In this document: one piece after another, positions 25,101 to 34,800 of the stretch
Position numbering within the stretch: position 1 is the first letter of the stretch
How the letters are laid out: the number at the start of each line of letters is the position of its first letter
NCBI RefSeq assembly: GCF_013284035.1
Contig: NZ_CP054141.1
Span: 1,178,001 to 1,242,000, forward strand
From: Flavobacterium sp. M31R6
Lineage (GTDB): Bacteria > Bacteroidota > Bacteroidia > Flavobacteriales > Flavobacteriaceae
Direction of reading: 5' to 3'
DNA: 64,000 nucleotides
Translations under genes and position numbers: made by a program
The notes under the pieces: model-generated
The model's database searches: none
The model's input: the letters and a program-made list of their open reading frames with translations, nothing else
Told to the model about the DNA's origin: nothing

Positions 25101-26327
25101 ATGAAGAACATCACCATTAAGCTCGCATTATTTATCAATTATTTTGTTTTCGCAGCCCTTTTGAATAGTGTGGGATTGTTGATTCAAAAGTCTCAAAATA
25201 TGTATGGTGTTTCTGAGGTACAAGCAAGTGTTTTGGAACCTGCCAAAGATTTAACCATTGCATTTGTTGCTTTTTTGATAGGTTCATTGCTTCCTAAGTT
25301 AGGTTATAAAAAAGGAATGTTAATCAGTTTGGCTGTAGTTTTTACAGGGTGTTTTGTGATGTATTTTGGGGATTCGTTTTGGAGTGTCATCGTGCTATTT
25401 GCTTGTACAGGGTTTTCGTTTGCGATAATCAAAGTGTCTGTTATGGCTTTAATAGGTGTAGTTACCGATACTGAAAAACAGCATAAGGCCTTTATGAGTT
25501 ATATCGAAAGTGTTTTTATGTTAGGGATTGTGTTTGCCTATGTGATTTTTCCAATGTTTTATAGTGAAACCGATCCGAAAGCTTGGCTCAATGTTTACTT
25601 GGTTTTAGCGGGATTGATAGCCCTTGTTTTTGTTTTTATTTTAACCTCAAAATTTAATTTGCCCAAAGTAGAAAACCCTAAATCTTTTCAAGAAGATTTT
25701 AAAGATATGTTGGGTTTGTTGAAAAGACCTTTGATTTTGCTTTTTGCTGTTTTTGCTTTTATGTATGTGATGACCGAACAGGGAATAATGTCTTGGTTAC
25801 CTACTTTTAATCAAAAAGTATTGCATCTTAACGAAAGATTAGCGGGTCAGATGGCCGTGATTTTAATGCTCTCTATTGCCTTTGGGCGTTTTGTTTCGGG
25901 GATAATTGTCAAGAGAATTCACTGGTATGTTTTTTTGACTATTTGTTTATTTGCGGCCGCGAGTTTAGTTGTCTTTGTTCTGCCAATGGCTTCTGGAATT
26001 GAGATTAGGGAGATTAATATGTTATCCGAAGTTCCATTAATAGGATTTGTGTTTCCATTGATTGGTTTGTTTTTGGCCCCCATTTATCCAATAGTAAATT
26101 CAACAATTATAAGTGCTACTGAGAAAAATTTTCATGGAGCTGTTGCTGGTTTACTTACTTTTTTCTCCGCAATTGGAGGAACTTGCGGATCGGTAATTAT
26201 TGGATATTTATTCCAAAAAATTGGAGGAAGTAAAGCGTTCTATTTTTCGCTAATTCCTCTGACAGTTCTAGTTGTTGTTCTCTTTTTTATTAATAAAATA
26301 ACTAAAAAAAATGAAGTTCTTACTTAA
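25101..26327 (+). CDS. MFS transporter, FucP/TsgA-like
   Basis: 408 residues and about 12 hydrophobic helices, with FVAFLIGSLLPKLGYKKGMLISL in the helix 2-3 region. Sequence style is that of FucP/TsgA-like sugar carriers. Its end overlaps the trehalase start by 17 bp, which implies tight coupling and suggests uptake of trehalose or the glucose it yields. It is the third MFS carrier of the locus. The carried substrate cannot be read from sequence. Confidence 0.8.
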   Translation: MKNITIKLALFINYFVFAALLNSVGLLIQKSQNMYGVSEVQASVLEPAKDLTIAFVAFLIGSLLPKLGYKKGMLISLAVVFTGCFVMYFGDSFWSVIVLFACTGFSFAIIKVSVMALIGVVTDTEKQHKAFMSYIESVFMLGIVFAYVIFPMFYSETDPKAWLNVYLVLAGLIALVFVFILTSKFNLPKVENPKSFQEDFKDMLGLLKRPLILLFAVFAFMYVMTEQGIMSWLPTFNQKVLHLNERLAGQMAVILMLSIAFGRFVSGIIVKRIHWYVFLTICLFAAASLVVFVLPMASGIEIREINMLSEVPLIGFVFPLIGLFLAPIYPIVNSTIISATEKNFHGAVAGLLTFFSAIGGTCGSVIIGYLFQKIGGSKAFYFSLIPLTVLVVVLFFINKITKKNEVLT

Positions 26328-28176
26328 AGTCGACCAAGTGTTTGAAGCGCTGTTGCTTCAAGAAGATACGGATTATGATAAAAAAATTACCAAAGATGAT
26401 TTAGGGCCAAAAATATTTGTGTTGGTAGATGAAAATACCAAAGAAAAGCAAATTATTGAAGGGACTTATCATTTGTCAAATTTACTACAAGAATTGGCTT
26501 TGCTAAAAGAAAATGGAGAAGTGTTAGGAGAAGTAGATTTGGATTATATCCAAGAAAATCCTGTGGAAAGAATTTCCAGGAAAATCAAAGAAGATTATTG
26601 GGACGAACTGACTCGGACTATTGATAAAAAAGGGTTGAAGCTAATTATTGAAGATGTAAAAACTTCCAATGAATTAGCCACTCTATATGTTTCTGAAAAA
26701 GATTCTCAAGGTGTTGCTTATTTTAAAGAATTAGAAAAGGAGTTGGAAAACTTCGAAGTGATCGTTATGCCTTCAGTTATTTCTGAAGATTATGTAGCAA
26801 CATTAGATCATAAGCCAGGGATTTTAGCTTTAGCCTTACAGAAAAAAGTTTACAGTTTACAGGGAGTTCCTTTTGTGGTGCCAGGGGGAAGATTCAATGA
26901 AATGTACGGCTGGGATAGTTATTTTATTGGAGTTGGATTATTGATTGACAGAAAGTTAGATAAGGCAATTGCTATAGCCGAGAATTTTAAATATCAAATC
27001 CTGCATTACGGAAAAATCTTAAATGCCAATCGCAGTTATTACCTCACCAGAACACAGCCGCCTTTGTATTCTTCACTACTGGTCGCTATTGTTAAAGAGG
27101 GTAATGTCAGTCAAGAATGGTTGCAAAGCCATCTGGAAACCGTGATTTTAGAGTACAATACGGTTTGGATGGTACAAGGAAATAGGTTGACACCAACAGG
27201 CTTGAGTCGATATAAAGCGGATGGTATAGGAATGCCTTTTGAGGTGGAACCAGGTCATTTTGATGATGTATTAGAACCGTATGCAATTAAATATAATTTG
27301 CCAATCAGAGAATTCGAAAAACAATATTTGGCCAGAACGATTACCGATCCAGAATTGGATTTGTATTTTGTACACGATCGAAGTATGCGTGAAAGCGGTC
27401 ACGATACAACCAATCGCTTAATTAATACGTGTGCCAATTTGAATTCAGTTGATGTCAATAGTTTTTTATACAAATATGAAAAAGACATCGAAAGTTTAAT
27501 CAGTGATTATTTTGAAGGTTCATTTACTGTTGAAAAGGTAACATATACTCCAAGTGAATGGGCTAAGAAGGCCGAGTTCAGAAAAGAGAAGATGAATGAA
27601 TTGTGTTGGAATGAAAATGCAAGCATGTATTTTGATTACGATTTTGTAAACAAAAAACAATTTCCATTTGAAGCAGCGACGACATTCTTTCCTCTTTGGG
27701 CGGGATTATGTGACGAACATCAAGCTCAAAAGTTAGTAGAAAACGCTTTGCCTCTTTTTATAAAAATGGGTGGAATTACAGGAAGTACCCAAAACAGTTG
27801 GTTAGAATCGGATCCAAATGCTCCACAACGACAATGGGATTACCCTTTCGGTTGGGCGCCTCATCAAATGTTGTTATGGGAAGGATTACTGAAATATGAT
27901 TATAAAGATAAAGCTCAGGAAATGGTTTATCGTTGGCTTTGGTTAATTACAAAAAATGCCGTAGAATACAACGGAACTATTCCGGAAAAGTTTGATTTAG
28001 AGACTAGTTCGCATAAAGTTTTTGCCGAATATGGAAATGTGGGAACTGAGTTTGATTACATTGCAAAAGAAGGTTTTGGTTGGGTAAATGCATCGTATCA
28101 GTATGGCTTGCAAATTTTGGATGGTGAATTAATAGACGAATTGAATCGATTGACATCTCCAGACGAATTGTTTTAG
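26311..28176 (+). CDS. GH37 trehalase, cytosolic neutral-trehalase-like
   Basis: 621 residues without a signal peptide. Trehalase signatures are intact: PGGRFNEMYGWDSY at 191-204 and QWDYPFGWAPHQM near 510. RESGHDTTNR (acid Asp region) and VFAEYGNVGTEF (base Glu region) also match the family. Residues 19-30 (DTDYDKKITKDD, followed by LGPKIF) resemble the EF-hand-like calcium motif of fungal neutral trehalases rather than periplasmic bacterial TreA. It splits alpha,alpha-trehalose into two glucose in the cytosol. The start overlaps the MFS gene by 17 bp; no in-frame later ATG would keep the calcium-like motif. It is the last gene of the sugar locus. Confidence 0.9.
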   Translation: MKFLLKVDQVFEALLLQEDTDYDKKITKDDLGPKIFVLVDENTKEKQIIEGTYHLSNLLQELALLKENGEVLGEVDLDYIQENPVERISRKIKEDYWDELTRTIDKKGLKLIIEDVKTSNELATLYVSEKDSQGVAYFKELEKELENFEVIVMPSVISEDYVATLDHKPGILALALQKKVYSLQGVPFVVPGGRFNEMYGWDSYFIGVGLLIDRKLDKAIAIAENFKYQILHYGKILNANRSYYLTRTQPPLYSSLLVAIVKEGNVSQEWLQSHLETVILEYNTVWMVQGNRLTPTGLSRYKADGIGMPFEVEPGHFDDVLEPYAIKYNLPIREFEKQYLARTITDPELDLYFVHDRSMRESGHDTTNRLINTCANLNSVDVNSFLYKYEKDIESLISDYFEGSFTVEKVTYTPSEWAKKAEFRKEKMNELCWNENASMYFDYDFVNKKQFPFEAATTFFPLWAGLCDEHQAQKLVENALPLFIKMGGITGSTQNSWLESDPNAPQRQWDYPFGWAPHQMLLWEGLLKYDYKDKAQEMVYRWLWLITKNAVEYNGTIPEKFDLETSSHKVFAEYGNVGTEFDYIAKEGFGWVNASYQYGLQILDGELIDELNRLTSPDELF

Positions 28177-28252
28177 TAAATAAAATTTATTGCTTTTTTT
28201 ACTTTTTGTATATGATTTTTTTCTAAATTTAGCTTTCTAAAATTTATCTATT

Positions 28253-28678
28253 ATGACTGTAAATCAAATACTAAGCACAAAAGGAAGAGAGGTTTATTCT
28301 ATTGTTTCGACCATTACCGTTTTCGAGGCGTTGAGAGTAATGGGGGAGAAAAACATAGGAGCTATTCTTGTAATTGAAGATGGAGCTTTAAAAGGAATTC
28401 TATCAGAAAGAGATTATGCTAGAAAAATTGTTTTAAAAGATAAGTCTTCAAAGAAAACACCTGTTAGCGAAATCATGGAGAATGATGTGGTGACTGTTAA
28501 ACCATCCGATAATTTAGATTATTGTATGGAATTAATGAGTAAAAGAAGAATCAGACATTTACCAGTGATTGAAAATGGAGAGATAATTGGACTTGTTTCA
28601 ATTGGTGATGTCGTAAAATCAATAATAGAAATTCAAAAAGAAACCATAAAACATTTGGATTCCTACATTTCACAATAA
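28253..28678 (+). CDS. Tandem CBS-domain protein
   Basis: 141 residues made of two CBS motifs, about residues 5-65 (GAILVIEDGALKGILSERDYARK) and 70-130 (RRIRHLPVIENGEIIGLVSIGDVVK), and nothing else. Stand-alone CBS pairs bind adenine nucleotides and act as energy or redox sensors for partner proteins. It is monocistronic: no gene within 70 bp upstream in the same unit, and a terminator follows at 28703. The partner is unknown. Confidence 0.88.
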   Translation: MTVNQILSTKGREVYSIVSTITVFEALRVMGEKNIGAILVIEDGALKGILSERDYARKIVLKDKSSKKTPVSEIMENDVVTVKPSDNLDYCMELMSKRRIRHLPVIENGEIIGLVSIGDVVKSIIEIQKETIKHLDSYISQ

Positions 28679-28702
28679 CAGTTAGTTAAAAATACTTTTA
28701 AG

Positions 28703-28731
28703 TAGCTACATCATGTGTAGCTATTTTTTTT
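28703..28731 (+). terminator. Intrinsic terminator after the CBS gene
   Basis: TAGCTACA at 28703-28710 pairs with TGTAGCTA at 28716-28723 around a 5-base loop, followed by eight T. Confidence 0.85.
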
Positions 28732-28798
28732 GGTTATAAATTATCTTAAATCTTAATAAAAGAGAGAGATATAGGCTTCGGTTTTAAAGGAAGTCCGT

Positions 28799-28806
28799 TA
28801 CCTTTG
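28799..28806 (+). promoter_or_regulatory. Putative -7 box TACCTTTG of the malic enzyme gene
   Basis: Exact TAnnTTTG match 22 bp before the ATG at 28829, after the terminator of the previous gene. Confidence 0.55.
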
Positions 28807-28828
28807 TGAATTAGAAAAAAAAATAAAA

Positions 28829-31114
28829 ATGGATAAGAACAGTAAAAGAAGAGAAGCGTTATTGTACCACGCCAAACCTACTCCAGGTAAAATCCAAGTA
28901 GTCCCTACCAAAAAATATGCAACACAAAGAGATTTGTCTTTGGCCTATTCTCCAGGTGTTGCAGAACCGTGTTTGGAAATCGCAAAAGACATTAATAATG
29001 TTTATAAATATACCGCTAAAGGGAATTTAGTGGCTGTTATCACAAATGGAACCGCCGTTTTGGGACTTGGTAACATTGGACCAGAAGCTTCAAAACCAGT
29101 AATGGAGGGAAAAGGTCTGTTGTTTAAAATATTTTCTGATATTGATGTGTTTGATATCGAAATTGGAACCGAAAATGTTGAAGAATTTATCCAGACAGTA
29201 AAGAATATTGCGCCCACTTTTGGGGGAATCAATCTTGAAGATATTAAAGCGCCGGAATCGTTTGAAATCGAGCGCAGACTAGTTGAAGAACTGAATATTC
29301 CTGTAATGCACGACGATCAGCATGGAACAGCAATTATATCTTCAGCAGCTTTAATTAATGCATTGGAATTGGCCGATAAAAAAGCAGAAGATGTAAAAAT
29401 GGTCGTGTCTGGTGCAGGATCTGCAGCTATTGCTTGTGCCGATTTGTATGTTTTATTGGGAGTAAAAAGAGAGAATATTTTAATGTTCAACAGTAAAGGT
29501 CTTTTGACGAAAGATAATCCTGCTTTGTCTGAATTGCAATTGAAATATGCTGTAGAAGGAGCTTCTCTTACCCTTGAAGAAGCACTGACAGGGGCCGATA
29601 TTTTCTTGGGATTATCAACTGCAAATGTGATGACGCCCCAAATGTTATTGGCAATGGCAGATAATCCTATTGTTTTTGCCATGGCAAATCCAGATCCTGA
29701 AATTGCATACAATCTCGCTATTTCAACACGCAAAGATGTTATTATGGCAACGGGACGTTCAGATCATCCTAACCAAGTAAATAATGTACTTGGATTTCCA
29801 TATATTTTTAGAGGAGCACTTGATGTTCGTGCCACAAAGATCAATGAGGCTATGAAAATGGCCGCAGTAAAAGCACTTGCAGCACTTGCCAAAGAAAATG
29901 TTCCAGAACAGGTAAATATTGCTTACGGTGCTACTAAATTGGTTTTTGGTAGGGAATATATCATTCCTAAACCTTTTGACCCTAGATTAATTGCTGTTGT
30001 TGCACCAGCTGTAGCTAAAGCTGCAATGGAATCTGGTGTGGCATTGAATCCAATTACAGATTGGGAAAAGTATGAGGAAGAACTTTTGAATCGTTTGGGG
30101 AATGACAATAAAATGATTCGAATGATTACCAACAGAGCCAAAACTGATCCTAAGAGAGTTGTTTTTGCGGAAGCGGAACAATTGGATGTTTTAAAAGCTG
30201 CTCAAATTGTTTATGAAGAAGGTATCGGGTTCCCAATTTTATTAGGGAATAAAGAAATCATATTGGAATTAAAGGAAGAACTTGGTTTTGATGCTGATGT
30301 TCAAATTATAGATCCAAAACTTGACGAAGAACAAGATAGAAGAACAAGATATGCTGTTGAATTATGGGAATCCAGAAAAAGAAATGGAATTTCACTTTTT
30401 GATGCTGAAAAGTTCATGAGAGAGCGAAATTATTTCGCTGCAATGATGGTGAATACTGGTGAAGCCGATGCTTTAGTTTCTGGACATTCTAGAAGTTATC
30501 CTTCGGTTGTGAAACCAATGTTGCAAATAATAGGCAAAGCCCCAAATGTTTCTTTGGTGGCTACCACAAATATTATGATGACTAATCGCGGTCCGATGTT
30601 TTTATCGGATACGGCGATAAATATAGATCCAACTGCCGAAGAATTGGCTAAAATTGCTGTAATGACTGCCAATACGGCAAAAATGTTTGGAGTTGAACCT
30701 GTGATTGCGATGGTGTCTTATTCAAATTTTGGATCTTCTGTAAATAAAAGCGCTTCAAAAGTGAAAGAAGCGGTAGCTTATTTACATGAAAATCATCCAG
30801 ATATTATCGTTGATGGAGAACTTCAAGCTGATTTTGCTTTGAATCCAGATATGTTATCTGCCAAATTCCCTTTTTCAAAACTAGCAGGGAAGAAGGTAAA
30901 TACCTTAGTTTTTCCAAACTTGGAATCGGCCAATATTACTTATAAACTCTTGAAAGAGTTGAACAAAGTTGGTTCAATTGGACCAATTATGATGGGAATG
31001 AAAAACCCTGTCCATGTTTTCCAATTGGGTGCCAGTGTTGAAGAAATGGTAAATATGGCTGCAATTGCAGTAATTGATGCACAAGAAAAAAGTATGAGAT
31101 TAAAAGGGAAATAA
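28829..31114 (+). CDS. maeB: NADP-dependent malic enzyme with C-terminal phosphotransacetylase-like domain
   Basis: 761 residues. The N-terminal malic enzyme part (about 1-420) has VAVITNGTAVLGLGNIGP, PVMHDDQHGTAII and the nucleotide-binding VVSGAGSAAIACADLY. The C-terminal part (about 430-761) is the phosphate-acetyltransferase-like regulatory domain typical of MaeB-type enzymes (VFAEAEQLDVLKAAQI, ALVSGHSRSYPSVVKPML). It oxidatively decarboxylates malate to pyruvate and supplies NADPH. The hybrid domain usually mediates inhibition by acetyl-CoA and does not make acetyl phosphate. It has its own promoter and lies upstream of ruvA and sprA. Confidence 0.94.
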   Translation: MDKNSKRREALLYHAKPTPGKIQVVPTKKYATQRDLSLAYSPGVAEPCLEIAKDINNVYKYTAKGNLVAVITNGTAVLGLGNIGPEASKPVMEGKGLLFKIFSDIDVFDIEIGTENVEEFIQTVKNIAPTFGGINLEDIKAPESFEIERRLVEELNIPVMHDDQHGTAIISSAALINALELADKKAEDVKMVVSGAGSAAIACADLYVLLGVKRENILMFNSKGLLTKDNPALSELQLKYAVEGASLTLEEALTGADIFLGLSTANVMTPQMLLAMADNPIVFAMANPDPEIAYNLAISTRKDVIMATGRSDHPNQVNNVLGFPYIFRGALDVRATKINEAMKMAAVKALAALAKENVPEQVNIAYGATKLVFGREYIIPKPFDPRLIAVVAPAVAKAAMESGVALNPITDWEKYEEELLNRLGNDNKMIRMITNRAKTDPKRVVFAEAEQLDVLKAAQIVYEEGIGFPILLGNKEIILELKEELGFDADVQIIDPKLDEEQDRRTRYAVELWESRKRNGISLFDAEKFMRERNYFAAMMVNTGEADALVSGHSRSYPSVVKPMLQIIGKAPNVSLVATTNIMMTNRGPMFLSDTAINIDPTAEELAKIAVMTANTAKMFGVEPVIAMVSYSNFGSSVNKSASKVKEAVAYLHENHPDIIVDGELQADFALNPDMLSAKFPFSKLAGKKVNTLVFPNLESANITYKLLKELNKVGSIGPIMMGMKNPVHVFQLGASVEEMVNMAAIAVIDAQEKSMRLKGK

Positions 31115-31132
31115 ATTTAAATACCCATAGAT

Positions 31133-31232
31133 TAAAATTTGAGATTTTAAGATTAAAATGTAACGTGTTGGTTTATACATAAAAGTGTACTCCATTAAAC
31201 GCAATACAATTGTCTTTTAATCTCAAATTTTA
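31133..31232. repeat. 14-bp inverted repeat across the maeB-ruvA gap
   Basis: TAAAATTTGAGATT at 31133-31146 is the exact reverse complement of 31219-31232, with 72 bases between. Both arms lie in non-coding DNA, the right arm just before the ruvA -7 box. No T-run follows directly, so it is not a classical terminator. Confidence 0.55.
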
Positions 31233-31233
31233 T

Positions 31234-31241
31234 TATATTTG
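31234..31241 (+). promoter_or_regulatory. Putative -7 box TATATTTG of ruvA-sprA
   Basis: Exact TAnnTTTG match 17 bp before the ruvA ATG (31259), so the leader would be only about 11 bases. Confidence 0.6.
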
Positions 31242-31258
31242 AACAGATAATTTATTTT

Positions 31259-31840
31259 ATGATAGCACATTTACAAGGAAAATTAGTGGAAAAGACACCT
31301 ACAGATGTTGTGATAGACTGTAGTGGAGTTGGTTATCACGTAAATATATCTTTGCACACTTATTCATTACTGCCCAATACCGATTTTGTAAAACTTTATA
31401 CCTATCTTCAAATAAAGGAAGATGCCCATACTTTGTTCGGTTTTGTAGAGAAATCTGAAAGAGAAATTTTTAAAATGTTGCTTTCGGTATCTGGAATTGG
31501 AGCCAGTATTGCACGAACAATGCTTTCTTCTTTGGAACCCAAGCAAATTATTAATGCCATAGCGTCGGGAGATGTAGTTACCATTCAAAAAATAAAAGGA
31601 ATTGGTAGCAAGACGGCTCAAAGGGTAATTCTTGATTTAAAAGAAAAAGTGTTAAAATTATATGATTTAGATGAAGTTTCAATGTCATTGAGCAATACAA
31701 ATAAAGATGAGGCGTTATCTGCTCTAGAAGTTCTTGGTTTTGTTCGAAAAACATCTGAAAAAATCATTGAAAAAATTGTAAAAGAAGATCCAGAGGCTAC
31801 TGTGGAGGCTATAATTAAAAAAGCTTTAAAAAATTTATAA
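31259..31840 (+). CDS. ruvA: Holliday junction branch migration protein RuvA
   Basis: 193 residues. An N-terminal OB-fold (MIAHLQGKLVEKTPTDVVIDCSG) is followed by tandem helix-hairpin-helix motifs (VSGIGASIARTML and IKGIGSKTAQRVILDLKEK) and a C-terminal UBA-like domain III (DEALSALEVLGF). It forms the tetramer that clamps Holliday junctions and recruits RuvB. It sits 24 bp upstream of sprA, a gene order found in flavobacteria, and probably shares a transcript with it. Confidence 0.96.
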   Translation: MIAHLQGKLVEKTPTDVVIDCSGVGYHVNISLHTYSLLPNTDFVKLYTYLQIKEDAHTLFGFVEKSEREIFKMLLSVSGIGASIARTMLSSLEPKQIINAIASGDVVTIQKIKGIGSKTAQRVILDLKEKVLKLYDLDEVSMSLSNTNKDEALSALEVLGFVRKTSEKIIEKIVKEDPEATVEAIIKKALKNL

Positions 31841-31864
31841 GAGGATAATAGAGGCCTAATCGAT

Positions 31865-34800
31865 ATGCATAAAATTTACATTTTTTTGCTGGTATTATTT
31901 TGTGGTTTTGTATCGCAGGCTCAAGTGCAAGGTGTTGTTCAGGATACCATAAAAAAAGGATACGATGTTGGTGAGGTTCAGATGGCAAATCCTCAAAGCA
32001 TTTTGTCTGCATACACCTATGATCCAGTTACGGATACTTATGTCTATACCAATTCTATAGACGATTTCAATATCAATTACCCTATTGTTTTAACTCCTGC
32101 CGAGTATGAAAAGTTGATGCTAAAGGAATCAATGAATGATTATTTTGGTAAAAAGTTGGATGCTATTGATGGAAAAAAAGAAGGAAGTGATGCAGCCAAA
32201 AAGGATTTACTGCCTCGATATTATATAAAATCTGGACTTTTTGAATCCGTTTTTGGAAGTAATACCATTGACGTAAAACCTACTGGATCTATCGAGATCG
32301 ATTTGGGACTATTGTATACCAAACAAGATAATCCGGCTTTCTCTCCTCGCAATAGAACGAACACCTCATTCGATTTTAATCAAAGGATAAGTATGAGTTT
32401 GTTAGGAAAAGTGGGGACAAGACTGCAGGTTAATGCCAATTTTGACACCCAATCTACCTTTGCTTTTCAAAATTTATTAAAATTAGAATATACTCCAGCT
32501 GACGATGACATTGTTCGTAAAATTGAAGTCGGGAATGTTAGTATGCCCTTAAACAGTACTTTGATTCAAGGAGCTCAGAGTTTATTTGGTGTAAAAACGG
32601 AATTGCAGTTTGGTAAAACAACGGTTACGGGAGTTTTTTCAGAACAAAAATCGCAAGCCAAAAGCGTAATTGCCCAAGGTGGAGGAACGATTCAGGAATT
32701 TGAAATGTATGGTTTGGATTATGACAATGATCGCCACTTCTTCTTGTCTCAATATTTCAGGGATAAATATGATGCTTCATTAAAGAATTACCCTTTTATT
32801 GATTCAAGGGTTCAAATAACAAGGCTGGAAGTTTGGATTACAAACAAACAAAACCGAGTAAACACAACCAGTAATAATTTAAGAAATATTATAGCGCTTC
32901 AGGATTTAGGTGAGGCACAAATAACGGGGTTGCCGGATAATAAAGTAGTAGTGCTGAATCCTTCTACAGGAATGTTTGTCAAACCAATTGATTCTCCATC
33001 AGATAATACCAACAACCTTTATGACCCCGCTTTAATCAAGACGAACACAGGTTATTTGAATGATAATATTCGTGAAATAGTAACCGCAAGTTCTGGGTTT
33101 TCGCCTACTATCACCGTTAGTGAGGGGCAAGATTATTCAAAATTAGAAAATGCCAGAAAGTTATTGTCGAATGAGTATACTTTTAATCCTCAGTTGGGAT
33201 ATATCTCCTTGCAACAACGATTAGGGAACGATGAGATTTTGGCAGTAGCATACCAATATTCAATTGGAGACAAAGTTTATCAAGTAGGTGAGTTCGGTAA
33301 TGATGGCGTTGAAGCTACTGTAGTGGGAGGAAATCAGCCGTCCAATCAAACGATTGTTTCTCAGACTTTAATTCTGAAAATGTTAAAAAGTAGTTTGACA
33401 AATGTATCAAACCCAGTTTGGAATTTGATGATGAAAAATATTTATCAAATACAAGGCGCCTATCAATTACAGCAGGAAGATTTTAGGTTGAATATTTTAT
33501 ATAAAAATCCATCAGCATTAAATTATATAACTCCTGTTGATGGAAGTCCTTTTCCAGCCAATCCAACTCCTGAAAATACGGTAGAAAACACCACTTTGTT
33601 GAAAGTGCTTAATGTAGACAAATTGAATTATAACAATGATCCACAAGCAGGAGGTGATGGTTTTTTTGATTTTATTCCAGGTCTAACCGTGGATCAACAG
33701 AATGGTAGAATCATTTTTACGAGCAAAGAACCTTTTGGTGAGTTATTGTTTTCTAAACTGAAAAATCAAGGCTCGACCGAAGATTACAATGATATAAATA
33801 CCTATAACGAGAATCAAAAAAAGTATGTAAATCCATATATGTACAGGGTTACCCAAGCAGGAGCGATTCAAAACCCAGAAGTGAATAAGTTTCTTTTGCG
33901 AGGAAAATATAAATCTGTAGGCGGAGAAGGAATTCCGATTGGAGCATTTAATGTCCCTTTGGGGTCCGTGAAAGTTACTGCTGCCGGAAGGGTTTTGGTT
34001 GAAGGTGTTGATTATAGTGTCAATTATCAATTGGGTAGAGTTCAGATTTTAGATCCATCTTTACAGGCGTCAAATACGCCAATTGAAATTTCATTGGAAA
34101 ACAACTCTGTTTTTGGACAACAAACCAGAAGATTTTTTGGGGTGAATGTCGATCATTTAATATCCGAAAATTTTATGGTTGGGGCTACTTTCTTAAATAT
34201 GAAAGAGAAACCGTTCACACAAAAATCAAGTTATGGTCAAGAATCTGTAAATAACAGTATTTTTGGATTGCACGGGAATTTTTCATCGCAAGTTCCATTT
34301 TTCACTCGTTTGGTTAATAAATTACCGAACATAGATACTGATGTTCCTTCCAATATTTCAGTGAGTGGAGAGTTTGCTTATTTGATGCCAAACGCTTCTA
34401 AAGGAGATCAATTTCAGGGCGAATCTACTATTTATGTTGATGATTTTGAAAGCTCTCAGTCTTCAATCGATTTGCGCTCTCCTTATGCCTGGACCATGTC
34501 ATCTACTCCAGAGAACAATACAACCAGTCCTTACAATTTTAATGGAAATTTAAATGGGTTGGATTATGGTTTCAAAAGGGCCAAATTAGCATGGTATTCT
34601 ATAGATCCTGTTTTTTATACTTCAAAACCTTCAGGAATAACAAATGATGATTTGTCTTTGAATACTACAAGGAGGGTTTATAGTGAAGAATTGTATCCAT
34701 TGACAGATATTGTTCAAGGTCAGTCGCTTGTGGTTAGTACGTTGGACATGAGTTATTATCCAAAAGATAGAGGACCTTATAATAATTCATCTACGGTAGC

